A stretch of 56,153 bases of DNA from Chromobacterium haemolyticum (GCF_002081825.1 NZ_MUKU01000033.1:1-56153), one strand, 5' to 3'; counted from the stretch's first letter, positions 15,600 to 24,331 are shown. Notes: generated by a model from the letters alone, not told the origin. Translations and numbers: made by a program.

Positions 15600-17057
15600 T
15601 CAGCCGCCCGACGGCAAGGACCGGCCTTCCAGACATAGGCGCAGATTCCGCGCCTGTTGCGCGGCCTGCTCCGGCGTGGCCACATTGGCGAAACCGAACA
15701 ACAGCCCTTTGCCGCAATCCGCCTCCAGCGCCCGCGCAGACAGCGCGGCGATGCCGAAGCGCTCGCGCTTGGCGCGCTGAGCCAAGGCGATGTCGTCCTC
15801 CGAACGATGCAGCCGCGCCAGCAAATGCAGGCCGCAGGCCGGCACGTCGAAACTCATTCGTTCGCCGAACTCATGCCGCAAACTGGCGATCACCAGCTCG
15901 CGGCGCTGGGCGTAGGCGGAGCGCATCTTGCGCAGATGGCGGATGAAGTGCCCTTCCTGCATGAAATCCACCACCACCCCCTGATTCAACAGCGGGCAGC
16001 CGTCGTGCCAGGTGTGGCAGGCGGCGTTGAAGCGCGTCAGCAGGGGCTTGGGCACCACCAGATAGGCCAGGCGCAGCGCCGGGCTCAATACCTTGCTGAA
16101 GCTGCCGACGTAGAGCACGTTGTCGTTGGCGCCCAGGCTGGCCAGCGCCGGCTGCGGGCGACCGTCGTAGCGGTATTCGCTGTCGTAATCGTCTTCGATG
16201 ATGAAGGCGTTGTTGTGCTCGGCCCAGGCCAGCAGCTCAAGGCGCCGCACCAGGGACAGCGACACCCCCAGCGGGCTTTGATGCGCCGGGGTCACCAGCG
16301 CGAAACGGGCGTGCGGCGCTCTCTCCTTGGCGATGGCCACCTGCATGCCGTCCCGGTCCACCGGCACCGGCACCAGCTCCGCGCCCATTTCCGCCATCAG
16401 GTGACGGCTGGGCGGGAAACAGGGGTCTTCAATCCACACCTGGTCCAGCGGCCGCAGCAGGGTGCGGCCGATCAAATTCAGCGCGCCGCGGTAGCCGGCG
16501 GTGATGAATACCTGCTGCGGCGAGCAGTCCAGCCCGCGCGACAGGTGCAGATAGGCGGCGATGGCCTCGCGCAGCGGCCCGTAGCCGGCGGGCTGCGGGT
16601 AGGACAGAAAACGGTTTTGCAGCCGCAGCTGGCGGGTGTTCAGGCTGGCCCACAATTTGCGCGGGAACAGGTCCAGCGCCGGCAAGCCCAGTTGATAGGG
16701 CAGGGGCTGCCAGTCCGAGGCGGAGTCGAACAAGGACAAGCTGGCCGGGCGCGGCGCCGGCGCGTCCGCAGGGCGGGGCTGCTGCATGCGCACTTCCGCC
16801 AGCCGCGGCGACACCACGGTGCCGGCCTGGCCGCGCGCCTCCAGATAGCCTTCGCCTATCAATAATTCGTAAGCCAGCTCGACGGTATTGCGCGACACTT
16901 GCAGCTCGCTAGCCAGCGCGCGGATGGACGGCACCCGTTGTCCCGGCGTCAGGCTGCCCTGGCTGATGGCCTGGATGAAGCGTTGATACACTTGGCGGTA
17001 CAGCGGCAGCGCGTCGTCCTGACTGGATAGCTCCGGGGCGGCAAGGCCGGCGCTCAC
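15600..17057 (-). CDS. MocR-type (GntR-aminotransferase) transcriptional regulator
   Basis: The protein has an N-terminal GntR winged-helix domain (LYRQVYQRF; PGQRVPSIRALASELQVSRNTVELAYELL) and a C-terminal fold-type I aminotransferase-like domain with the PLP lysine in SFSKVLSPALR and IIEDDYDSEYRYD. MocR proteins sense PLP or amino-compound ligands and usually govern a neighbouring locus, so it may control the anthranilate-type cluster or the divergent DedA gene. I favour the GTG at 17057 (485 residues): GGGAG lies 7 bases upstream. The longest frame begins at 17198, but that codon falls beside a probable -10 box, upstream of the expected transcript start. Confidence 0.8.
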   Translation of the reverse strand: MSAGLAAPELSSQDDALPLYRQVYQRFIQAISQGSLTPGQRVPSIRALASELQVSRNTVELAYELLIGEGYLEARGQAGTVVSPRLAEVRMQQPRPADAPAPRPASLSLFDSASDWQPLPYQLGLPALDLFPRKLWASLNTRQLRLQNRFLSYPQPAGYGPLREAIAAYLHLSRGLDCSPQQVFITAGYRGALNLIGRTLLRPLDQVWIEDPCFPPSRHLMAEMGAELVPVPVDRDGMQVAIAKERAPHARFALVTPAHQSPLGVSLSLVRRLELLAWAEHNNAFIIEDDYDSEYRYDGRPQPALASLGANDNVLYVGSFSKVLSPALRLAYLVVPKPLLTRFNAACHTWHDGCPLLNQGVVVDFMQEGHFIRHLRKMRSAYAQRRELVIASLRHEFGERMSFDVPACGLHLLARLHRSEDDIALAQRAKRERFGIAALSARALEADCGKGLLFGFANVATPEQAAQQARNLRLCLEGRSLPSGG

Positions 17058-17169
17058 GTCGGCGCTCCCGAGCGCGGACAGGAGAAGAGGGGGACTTGCG
17101 GCAACTGAGGCATGGCGGCTTCCTGAAAGCGGTTTAGTTTGAAAGTCGATAGCCGTTGCAGAATCAATT

Positions 17170-17217
17170 CTGACATTTGCTGTCATCATTAAAAACAAAA
17201 CAATATGCTCATGTCAA
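17170..17217 (-). promoter_or_regulatory. Probable promoter and dyad operator of the MocR gene
   Basis: Reading leftward, TTGACA (17217-17212) is followed after 18 bases by TTTAAT (17193-17188), a near-consensus sigma-70 promoter. Just downstream, over the expected start point, lies the dyad TGACA-TTTGC-TGTCA (17171-17185). This is a plausible autoregulatory operator, although many MocR proteins prefer direct repeats. Confidence 0.5.
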
Positions 17218-17317
17218 ATTAAGATTCCGCAGCCGCGCCCGTAGTTCGGGGAAACATCCTTCCGGCGCGGCGGTCAAGCACTAGACGGACGAATTCATTG
17301 AAGCAAGGAGAGCAAGC

Positions 17318-17944
17318 GTGTTGACCATGGGGTTTCTGAGCTGGTTGTTCGGGGATGAGAATCTGATGTCCTTGCTGGCGCAGAACTGGGTGCTGGGGGT
17401 GTGGATCGTGGCCGCCATCGTGTTTTGCGAAACCGGTCTGGTGGTCCTGCCCTTCCTGCCCGGCGACGGGCTCTTGTTCGCCACCGGTGCCTTGTTGGGC
17501 GCGCAGGGCGTGTCGCCGTGGTGGCCCATGGGGCTGATCATGCTGGCGGCCATCCTGGGGGATTTGCTGAATTACAGCATTGGCCGCTCCGCCTTGGGAC
17601 AGACGCTGATCCGCCGCGGCTGGGTCAAGCCGCGGCATCTGGCCAAGACCCAAACCTTTTTCGACCGCTACGGCGCGCCCACCATCACCATCGGCCGTTT
17701 CGTGCCCATCGTGCGCACGGTGGCGCCGTTCCTGGCCGGCTTGACCGGCATGTGTCCGCGACACTTCGCCTGCTACAACGTGCTGGGCGCGGTGATCTGG
17801 TGCGGCGGGCTGGTGTCCATGGGCTATTGGCTGGGGGCGATTCCATGGGTGCAGGACAATATGCTGTGGCTGGTGCTGGGCATGGTCGCGCTGCTCTTGC
17901 TGCCGCCGCTGTGGCAATGGCAGCGCAGCCGCCGGAACGGCTGA
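17318..17944 (+). CDS. DedA-family inner-membrane protein
   Basis: A 208-residue membrane protein starting with GTG at 17318, placed 7 bases after AAGGAG. LPFLPGDGLLFATGALLG (about 45-62) and FFDRYGAPTITIGRFVPIVR (about 112-131) are the DedA/VTT-domain signatures, including the re-entrant G-x-R-F-x-P-x-x-R element. DedA proteins act as lipid scramblases or transporters, e.g. recycling undecaprenyl phosphate. It is divergent from the MocR gene and convergent, 7 bases away, with the dsbG-like gene. No link to either neighbour is evident. Confidence 0.85.
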   Translation: MLTMGFLSWLFGDENLMSLLAQNWVLGVWIVAAIVFCETGLVVLPFLPGDGLLFATGALLGAQGVSPWWPMGLIMLAAILGDLLNYSIGRSALGQTLIRRGWVKPRHLAKTQTFFDRYGAPTITIGRFVPIVRTVAPFLAGLTGMCPRHFACYNVLGAVIWCGGLVSMGYWLGAIPWVQDNMLWLVLGMVALLLLPPLWQWQRSRRNG

Positions 17945-17951
17945 GCCGGAC

Positions 17952-18701
17952 TCAGCGCGGCCCTAGCAGCCGTTGCAGGGTGGCCGCCGTGGGCAAGCCC
18001 TGCACTTTTTGCAGCTGGCCCTGGGCGTCGCGGTAGAAGGAGGCCGGGGTGGCGAACACGCCGAAGCGTTCCATCAACTGTTGGTTGGCCGCCAGTTTGG
18101 CGCCGACGGCGGCCGGCGGTTTGGCCAGCGGTTGGATTGAAGCGCCGGCCTCGTGGCGCGCCAGCGCGGCGGCCGGGTCCGGCGCGGCCAGCAGGGCGGC
18201 GGCCTTGGCCGGGCTGTCTTCGGCCAGCAGGCCCACCAGGATGTGGCGGATCTGGACCTTGCCGGCCTGGACCCAGGGCCGGGCGTCGCGCCAGAGTTGT
18301 CGGCAGTACGGGCAGTTGGGATCAGTGAAGGTGTAGATCACGCGTTGGGCGCCGGCCTTGCCGTCGGCGATCCAGTGGCTGGTCTCCAGCTGCCGCCACA
18401 GCGCGGCGCTGAATTGCCGGTCCAGCAGCTCGGAGTTCCATTTTTCGCCCTTGGCGTCGGTGACGTTGCCGACGATGGCCTGCTGGCCGTTCGCGGTCAG
18501 GTAGACGGCCTGCGGGCGGCCCAGGTAGAGCGAGGCGTAGCCGGTGAGCCCGGATGGGCCGGGAAAGCTGCCGAGAATTTCATAGCCCTGGGCCTCCAGT
18601 GCCTGGATAGGCGCCGGCCAGGGCTGGGCGTGGGCCGGGAGGGCGTTCAGGCTGAGCCAGAGCGCCAGCGGCGCCAGGCGGAGAACGAGCGGAGCGGTCA
18701 T
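17952..18701 (-). CDS. dsbG: DsbG/DsbC-family thiol:disulfide isomerase, second copy
   Basis: A 249-residue periplasmic protein with a signal peptide ending near PAHA/QPW. An N-terminal dimerisation region (about 30-100) precedes a thioredoxin fold with the active site NCPYC (about 135) and the cis-Pro loop FATPASFY (about 215). It is the last gene of the leftward dsb operon and is a same-length paralogue of the protein encoded at 19697-20446. The two copies flank the TlpA-like gene. DsbG guards single cysteines from sulfenic acid oxidation; DsbC isomerises disulfides. The motif CPYC is compatible with DsbG. Confidence 0.82.
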   Translation of the reverse strand: MTAPLVLRLAPLALWLSLNALPAHAQPWPAPIQALEAQGYEILGSFPGPSGLTGYASLYLGRPQAVYLTANGQQAIVGNVTDAKGEKWNSELLDRQFSAALWRQLETSHWIADGKAGAQRVIYTFTDPNCPYCRQLWRDARPWVQAGKVQIRHILVGLLAEDSPAKAAALLAAPDPAAALARHEAGASIQPLAKPPAAVGAKLAANQQLMERFGVFATPASFYRDAQGQLQKVQGLPTAATLQRLLGPR

Positions 18702-18708
18702 GGTGCGC

Positions 18709-19530
18709 TTATTCCTTGGAGTTTGAGCGGGCGAGCGTTTGCAGTTTGCTGGCCAGGGTGGCCGTGGAGAGTTCGCCCAGATGGACGGAGGCCAGACGTC
18801 CGTCTGCGTCGAAAAACAGCGTGGTGGGCAGCGCCACGGAGCCGTATTCCCGGCCCAGAGCGCCGGCGGGGTCCAGCAGCACGTGCTGAAGCCGCAGCGG
18901 CTGTTTGCGGAAGAAATCGCGCACCGCGACTTCGTCCTCGCCCTGGTTGGCGAAAAGGAAGCGCACGTCGGACCTTTGCTGTTGGGCGTCTTGCAGCAGC
19001 GGCATTTCCCTCAGGCAGGGCGGACACCAACTGGCCCAGAGGTTGAGCACCACCGGCTTGCCGCTGGCCAGGGCCGGCAGCGAGGCGGGCGGGCCGTCCA
19101 ACTGGCGCAGTACGCGCGGAGACAGCGAGGCCTCGGTGCCGCTTTGTTGCAGCGCTTCGCCGCCGGCCCAGACCAGGGCGCCTGTCAGGACGGCGGCGGC
19201 CAGCGGGCGGCGCCGTTCCGGCCGGCGCCAGCCGCGCCACGCGGCCAGGGCGAGCGCGGCGGCGATGCCGGCCCAGGGCAGAAAGCCGCCGTCGCGCAGG
19301 TCCAGCATCGCCAGCGGCTGGTGGGCGTACAGCGAAAACCAATACAGGACGAAACCGACGCGCGCGGCGACGAAGCCCCACAGCAGCATGTCGTTGAGGT
19401 GGGCGGCCACGCTGACGCGGCGGCCTCGACCGGCGAGCAGGCCGGCGCTGTGGGCGGCCAGCCAGGCGGCGACGACGACGATGGTCAGGCTGGTGGGAAT
19501 GGCCAGCGGGCCAAGGTGGAAAGAGAGCAT
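18709..19530 (-). CDS. TlpA/DsbE-like thiol reductase with Lgt-like membrane half
   Basis: A 273-residue protein. Residues about 1-130 hold four or five membrane segments resembling part of prolipoprotein diacylglyceryl transferase (FVAARVGFVLYW; FLPWAGIAAALALA), but they lack the catalytic Lgt signature. Residues about 140-273 are a periplasmic TlpA-type thioredoxin domain with WCPPC (about 166-170) and cis-Pro in VALPTTLFF. The membrane part probably anchors the thioredoxin domain next to DsbD. It corresponds to the 'dsbE' position in dsbD-dsbE-dsbG operons. It lies 7 bases before the last dsbG gene. Confidence 0.78.
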   Translation of the reverse strand: MLSFHLGPLAIPTSLTIVVVAAWLAAHSAGLLAGRGRRVSVAAHLNDMLLWGFVAARVGFVLYWFSLYAHQPLAMLDLRDGGFLPWAGIAAALALAAWRGWRRPERRRPLAAAVLTGALVWAGGEALQQSGTEASLSPRVLRQLDGPPASLPALASGKPVVLNLWASWCPPCLREMPLLQDAQQQRSDVRFLFANQGEDEVAVRDFFRKQPLRLQHVLLDPAGALGREYGSVALPTTLFFDADGRLASVHLGELSTATLASKLQTLARSNSKE

Positions 19531-19696
19531 GGTTCAGTCCTGTGCCGCGCGGGGCGGCATGGCGGGGGCTCCCTCTTCGCGCCGGCCGCTTAAGATGGCC
19601 GTGCGCGTGGCGGGGGCTGTTTTTTTAATCGTTTGAATAGACTGAGTTCTTTCCAAAAAATTCAGAGGGTCGCGTCGGTTTGGCGTCAAGCCGGCG

Positions 19697-20446
19697 TCAA
19701 CGCGGGCCAAGAATGCGGCGCAGCAGTTCGGAATTGGGCGCGCCCTGGATTTTTTGCAGGGCGCCCTTGGCGTCGGCATAGAAGATCACCGGGGTGGCGA
19801 ACACGCCAAAGCGCTCCATCAGTTGATGGTTGGCTTCCAGTTTGGCGCGCGCCTCGGCGGGCGGCTTTGTCAGCGGTTTGACGCCGCCGCTGGCGTGTTG
19901 CCGCTCATGGCGGTTCAGCGCGGCGGCCGGGTCGGCATCGGCCAGGATGGCGGCGGCCTTGCCCGGGCTATCCGCCTTGATCACGCCCACCAGGATATGG
20001 CGGATTTGAACCTTGCCGGCTTGCACCCAGGGGCGGGCGTCGTTCCAGAAGCGGTTGCAGTAGGGGCAATTGGGGTCGGTGAAGACATAGACGGTGCGCG
20101 GGGCGCGGGCGTCGCCGTCGGCGACCCAGTGGCTGTTTTCCAGCTGCCGCCACAGGACTTGGCTGAATTGCCGTTCCAGTTGCGAGGCGTTCCAAGGCTC
20201 GCCGTTGGCGTCGCTGAGCTGGCCGACGAGGGCCTGCTTGCGGTCCTGAGTCAGGTAGACGGTTTGAGGCCGTCCCAGATAAAGAGCGGTGTAGCCGCTG
20301 AGGCCGCCAGGCGCGGGGAAGCTGCCCAGGATTTGATAGCCTTGGCGTTCCAGCGCCTGGATGGGAGCGGGCCTGGCCGGCGCGGCCAAGGCGTGGACGG
20401 GCAGGCTCAAGGCCAGCAGCAGGGGCGGAATCATTCTGAAAAACAT
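19697..20446 (-). CDS. dsbG: DsbG/DsbC-family thiol:disulfide isomerase, first copy
   Basis: A 249-residue periplasmic protein with a signal peptide (LALSLPVHALA). The active site NCPYC (about 135) and the cis-Pro loop FATPVIFY (about 216) are present. It lies 26 bases after dsbD and belongs to the same operon. It is clearly paralogous to the protein encoded at 17952-18701, with long shared blocks such as ARPWVQAGKVQIRHILVG. The 166-base gap downstream, before the TlpA-like gene, carries no obvious terminator and may contain an internal promoter. Confidence 0.83.
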   Translation of the reverse strand: MFFRMIPPLLLALSLPVHALAAPARPAPIQALERQGYQILGSFPAPGGLSGYTALYLGRPQTVYLTQDRKQALVGQLSDANGEPWNASQLERQFSQVLWRQLENSHWVADGDARAPRTVYVFTDPNCPYCNRFWNDARPWVQAGKVQIRHILVGVIKADSPGKAAAILADADPAAALNRHERQHASGGVKPLTKPPAEARAKLEANHQLMERFGVFATPVIFYADAKGALQKIQGAPNSELLRRILGPR

Positions 20447-20472
20447 CGATAGTCCTTTGCGGTGTGTTGAGC

Positions 20473-22242
20473 TCAGCGGGCCTGCCGCGCCTGGTTTAGG
20501 CGATCTAGGAAGGCGTCTGGACTAAGCGCACCGACGATGCGTTGAGCGCGGCGCTCCTGGCCGTCCGGGCCGATCAACAGCAGCGTGGGCGGGCCTATCA
20601 CTTGGCGCGAGGCCAGCAGCGCGGCGCTGTCCGGGCCGGATTCGGTCACGTCGGGCCGCAGCAGCGTCATGCCGGCCAGCGCTTGTCGCACGAGGGGATC
20701 GCCAAACACCTTGTGCTCGATTTCCTTGCAGGCTACGCACCAGTCGGCGTAGTAGTCCACCAGCGCCCACCGGCCTTGGCGCGCGGCCTCGTCCAGACCC
20801 TGTTGCAGAGAGCGGACGTCGCGCACGGTGACGAAGCCGAGTTGTTCCATGCCGGCGGCGGGCGTGGCCGCGGAGGAGACGAAGGCGAGCGGCCGCAGCG
20901 GATCGCTTTGCCCGGCGGCCGCGCCGATCAGCATCGCCGCCGCCCACAAGCCCAGCAGCGCCGCTGCGCCGCGCAGCGTCCATTGGCCGGGGCTGGCGCG
21001 CCAGGGCCGGCTCAGCGTCAGCAGGCCTATGGCGACGGCGAACAGCCACGCGCCCCACAAGGCCAGGCTGGCCGCCGGGGGCAGCACGCGGCCGAGGAAC
21101 CAGATCGCCATGCCCAGCAGCAGAAAGCCGAACACCGCTTTGACCCGATTCATCCACAGGCCGGGACGCGGCAGCAGCTTGGCGCCCAGCACGCCCACCA
21201 GCAAGAGCGGCACGCCCATGCCCAGGCCCATGGAGAGCAAGGCCAGGCCGCCTTTGAGCACGTCGCCGCTGTCGCTGATGTAGAGCAGGGCGCCGGCCAG
21301 CGGCGCGGTCATGCAGGGGCCCACCAGCAAGGCGGACAGCACGCCCATCGCCGCCGAGCCGCCCAGGGTGCCGCCGCGCTGGCGCTGGCTGGCGGCGGCC
21401 AGCCGGTCGCGCAATACCGTCGGCAATTGCAGCTCGTAAACGCCGAACATGGCCAGCGCCAGCAGGACGAAGAGCGCGGCGAACAGGCCCAGCGCCCACG
21501 GCGTTTGCAGCGCGGCCTGCAGATTGGCGCCCATGCTGGCGGCCAGCGCGCCCAGCGCCGCGTAGGTCAGCGCCATCGGCAGCACAAAGGCCAGCGCCAG
21601 GACCAGGCCGCGTCGCGGCGTGGCGCCGCTGCCCACGATCAAGCTGCTGAGAATGGGCACCATGGGCAGCACGCAGGGGGTGAAGGTCATCAGCAGGCCC
21701 AGGCCGAAGAAGGCCAGCAAGACCCAGCCCGCGCCGGATTGCGCCAGCCGCGCCGCCAGCGCCTGGTCTTCGCCCAAGGCCGGCGCGGCGGGGGCTGCGC
21801 TTACCAACCCAGCGGCGGCGGTTTTCACGGCTTTGCCGCTACCGGATAGTTCAACGGTGCGATGCTGCGGCGGATAGCACAGCCCGGCTTCGGCGCAGCC
21901 TTGCCAGCTCAGCGTGAGGCGGCGCGCCTGGCCGGCCTGCACCAGCAGCTCCAGCCGCTGGTAATACACCTCCGATTCGCCAAAGAATTCATCATGGATG
22001 GTTTTGCCGGCAGGCATCGCCGGCGGCGGGACGCTGCCGACGGGTTCGGCCGCGATCTTGATGTTCTTGCGATACAGGTAATAGCCGTCGCGGATGTCCC
22101 AGCGCAGGCGGACCTGGCCGTCGCCCAACTCGCTGACGCTGAGGCGGAAGGCCTGTTCCGGCGGCAGAAAATCGGTTTGCGCCTGGGCGGCGGGCATCCA
22201 GAGAAAAAGCAGCAGCAACAGGCTGCGGAAAATGAGCGGCAT
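20473..22242 (-). CDS. dsbD: Thiol:disulfide interchange protein DsbD
   Basis: A 589-residue electron-transfer protein moving reducing power from cytoplasmic thioredoxin to the periplasm. It has a signal peptide, then the alpha domain with CAEAGLCYPP (about 115-124), an eight-helix membrane core with FTPCVLPMVPIL and GPCMTAPLAG (the two transmembrane cysteines), and a C-terminal gamma thioredoxin domain with YADWCVACKEIE (about 497-508). I start at the second in-frame ATG (22242) because GGAG falls 6 bases before it; the first ATG is at 22254. It heads the leftward operon feeding the two DsbG proteins and the TlpA-like protein, and is divergent from the two-component system. Confidence 0.9.
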   Translation of the reverse strand: MPLIFRSLLLLLFLWMPAAQAQTDFLPPEQAFRLSVSELGDGQVRLRWDIRDGYYLYRKNIKIAAEPVGSVPPPAMPAGKTIHDEFFGESEVYYQRLELLVQAGQARRLTLSWQGCAEAGLCYPPQHRTVELSGSGKAVKTAAAGLVSAAPAAPALGEDQALAARLAQSGAGWVLLAFFGLGLLMTFTPCVLPMVPILSSLIVGSGATPRRGLVLALAFVLPMALTYAALGALAASMGANLQAALQTPWALGLFAALFVLLALAMFGVYELQLPTVLRDRLAAASQRQRGGTLGGSAAMGVLSALLVGPCMTAPLAGALLYISDSGDVLKGGLALLSMGLGMGVPLLLVGVLGAKLLPRPGLWMNRVKAVFGFLLLGMAIWFLGRVLPPAASLALWGAWLFAVAIGLLTLSRPWRASPGQWTLRGAAALLGLWAAAMLIGAAAGQSDPLRPLAFVSSAATPAAGMEQLGFVTVRDVRSLQQGLDEAARQGRWALVDYYADWCVACKEIEHKVFGDPLVRQALAGMTLLRPDVTESGPDSAALLASRQVIGPPTLLLIGPDGQERRAQRIVGALSPDAFLDRLNQARQAR

Positions 22243-22287
22243 TGCGGTCTCCATGGCGATGAATGCGCACAGCCTGGGCGCCGGGGA

Positions 22288-22314
22288 TTAAGCCGCCGTT
22301 AACAATGGGATAAT
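22288..22314 (+). promoter_or_regulatory. Putative response-regulator site and promoter in the dsb/two-component divergent region
   Basis: Two TTAA half-sites start 11 bases apart (22288 and 22299), the phase typical for OmpR/PhoB-family dimers. They are followed by GATAAT (22309-22314), a good rightward -10 box 38 bases before the regulator ATG. Binding here could control both the regulator and the divergent dsbD operon. Confidence 0.5.
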
Positions 22315-22352
22315 CCGTTGCCGGCAAGCTGGCGGCGACAAGGAGGCAGGAA

Positions 22353-23018
22353 ATGCGGGTGTTATTGGTGGAAGACAACGAGTTGATCGCGCTGGGCATC
22401 GTCGCCGGGCTGCGCGCTCACGGCCTGACGGTGGACGCGGTGGGCAGCGCGGCCCAGGCCGAGGCGGCGCTGGCGACGCTGGACGCCGATTTGATGATTT
22501 TGGACCTGGGGCTGCCGGACGAGGACGGCATGCGTTTGCTGGCGCGCTTGCGCGCGCGCGGCGTGGCGCTGCCGGTGCTGGTGTTGACCGCGCGCGACGC
22601 GGTGGAAGACCGGGTGGCCGGCCTGCGCGCCGGCGCGGACGATTATCTGCTCAAGCCCTTTGATCTGGACGAACTGGTGGCGAGGCTGCACGCTTTGCGC
22701 CGGCGCGCCGCCGGCCGTTGCGTGGATGTGATCGAGGACGGTCCGCTGCGGCTGGACCCGGTGCGCGGCGAAGTCTGGCTGCACGGCCGGCCGGTGGCGC
22801 TGGCGCGCCGCGAACTGGCGCTGTTGGCGGCCTTGATGCAGGCGCGGGAGCGGATTCTCAGCGCCGAGCAGCTAAAGGACCGGCTCTATGATTACAGCGA
22901 GGAAATCGAAAGCAACGCCCTGAACGTGCATATCCACCATTTGCGACGCAAGCTGGGGCCGGCGGTGGTGGAGACGGTGCGCGGCCTGGGCTACCGCTAC
23001 GGCAGGGCCGGCGAATGA
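22353..23018 (+). CDS. OmpR/PhoB-family response regulator (DsbR-like)
   Basis: A 221-residue protein. The receiver domain (about 1-115) shows VEDNE, the phospho-acceptor Asp in LDLGLPDEDG (about 51), Thr in LTARD and Lys in LLKPFD. A C-terminal winged helix (about 125-218) ends HIHHLRRKLGPAVVETVRGLGYRY. AGGAGG precedes the ATG. It is divergent from the dsb operon and overlaps the kinase gene by 4 bases. Gene order matches DsbR of P. aeruginosa, which activates dsbDEG under copper stress; orthology is inferred from context. Confidence 0.85.
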   Translation: MRVLLVEDNELIALGIVAGLRAHGLTVDAVGSAAQAEAALATLDADLMILDLGLPDEDGMRLLARLRARGVALPVLVLTARDAVEDRVAGLRAGADDYLLKPFDLDELVARLHALRRRAAGRCVDVIEDGPLRLDPVRGEVWLHGRPVALARRELALLAALMQARERILSAEQLKDRLYDYSEEIESNALNVHIHHLRRKLGPAVVETVRGLGYRYGRAGE

Positions 23019-24331
23019 GCTTGCGTCTGCGTTTGTTGTTATGGATAGGGGTGTCGCTGTGCCTGCTGTGGGGCGGCGTGGCGGCCTGGACGCTGCATGA
23101 TCTGGACCGGCAGATGCGGCTAACGCTGGACCGGCGGCTGGCGATGTCGGCGCAGATGGTGGCCGGCCTGATGGAACAATTGCCGGCGCCGCCGCCGCGC
23201 GCCTTGCCGCGTTTCGAGGGCATAGGCGCCGGCATTGCGTGCCAGATTGTTTCCGTGCGTGGCGAAGTGCTGGCGCGCACGCCGGGCGCGCCGGATACCC
23301 GCGCTGACCCGGCGCCGGGCTATGCCGAGCAAACCCTGAGCGGCGAGCGCTGGCGCAGCTATACGGTGGTGGCCAACGGCTTGCGGGTGACCACGGCGGA
23401 CAGGCTGACCGAACGCGAGGCGATGTTGACGGATATCCGTTGGGCCGCCGCCGTGCCCTTCCTCGCGGCCTTGGCCGGCAGCCTGGTGGCCTTGTGGCTG
23501 GGCGTGAGCCGGGGCTTGAGCCCGCTGGAGCGGCTGCGCCGCGCCTTGGCGCGCCGCGCGCCGGAAGCCCTGGAGCCGGTGGCCACTCAGGGTTTGCCGC
23601 GCGATGTGTTGCCGCTGGCGGACAGCCTGAATCAGCTGCTGCGGCGCGTTGGCGAGGTGTTGCAACGCGAGCGGCGTTTGACCAGCGACGCCGCCCATGA
23701 GCTGCGCACCCCGCTGACGGCGATCAAGACCCACCTACAAGTGGCGCGCATCACTCAGGGGCCGGACGCGGCGCAGGCGCTGGCCCACGCCGCCGAAGGG
23801 ACGGAGCGTTTGCAGAACACCCTGGGGCAGTTGCTGATGCTGGCGCGCTTGGAAGGGGCTTTCGATTGGGAAGAAGGTCCTCCGGCCCGCATAGACGAGG
23901 TGGCGCGGCTGGCGATGCGCGACGCGGAGCCCGCGCCGCCGCGGCGCCTTGTCTGCGGCCCGTTGCCGGAGGCCACGCTGGCCTTGCCTCAGGCGCTGGC
24001 GGCCACCGCGCTGCGCAATCTGCTGGACAACGCTTTGCGGTATTCGCCGCCGGACGCGCCGGTGCGTTTGGAGGCCGCGCTGAGCGAGGCGGGTTTGCGT
24101 TTTGAAGTGTGCGATCAGGGGCCGGGATTGACGGCGGCTCAACGCGAGCAGGCCGCACAGCGCTTTTGGCGCGGGCGGCATGCCGGCGCCGGCAGCGGCC
24201 TGGGCCTGTCCATCGTCTCCGCGATCGCAGGGCGTTTTGGCGGCCGCCTGGAACTGCTGGCCGGCGAGGAGGGCGGACTATGCGCCGCCCTGACGCTGCC
24301 GGCGCTCAGCTCGACTGATGAAGGCGCATGA
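23015..24331 (+). CDS. Sensor histidine kinase (DsbS-like)
   Basis: A 438-residue inner-membrane kinase with two membrane segments (about 5-27 and 145-165) bounding a periplasmic sensor, a HAMP-like linker, an H-box SDAAHELRTPLTAIKTHL (about 228), an N-box LRNLLDNALRYSP (about 335) and G-boxes DQGPGL and GLGLSIV. The only cysteine in the periplasmic part is Cys76 (GIACQIVS). DsbS of P. aeruginosa is reported to sense Cu(I) through a periplasmic cysteine near position 82, so this residue is a candidate sensor. The 3' end overlaps the convergent ferritin-like gene by 26 bases. Confidence 0.85.
   Translation: MSLRLRLLLWIGVSLCLLWGGVAAWTLHDLDRQMRLTLDRRLAMSAQMVAGLMEQLPAPPPRALPRFEGIGAGIACQIVSVRGEVLARTPGAPDTRADPAPGYAEQTLSGERWRSYTVVANGLRVTTADRLTEREAMLTDIRWAAAVPFLAALAGSLVALWLGVSRGLSPLERLRRALARRAPEALEPVATQGLPRDVLPLADSLNQLLRRVGEVLQRERRLTSDAAHELRTPLTAIKTHLQVARITQGPDAAQALAHAAEGTERLQNTLGQLLMLARLEGAFDWEEGPPARIDEVARLAMRDAEPAPPRRLVCGPLPEATLALPQALAATALRNLLDNALRYSPPDAPVRLEAALSEAGLRFEVCDQGPGLTAAQREQAAQRFWRGRHAGAGSGLGLSIVSAIAGRFGGRLELLAGEEGGLCAALTLPALSSTDEGA

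Noticed and set aside
20542-21849. A 435-residue plus-strand frame inside dsbD
   Set aside because: The composition is dominated by Gln, Arg, Gly and His without any domain; it is the antisense shadow of dsbD.
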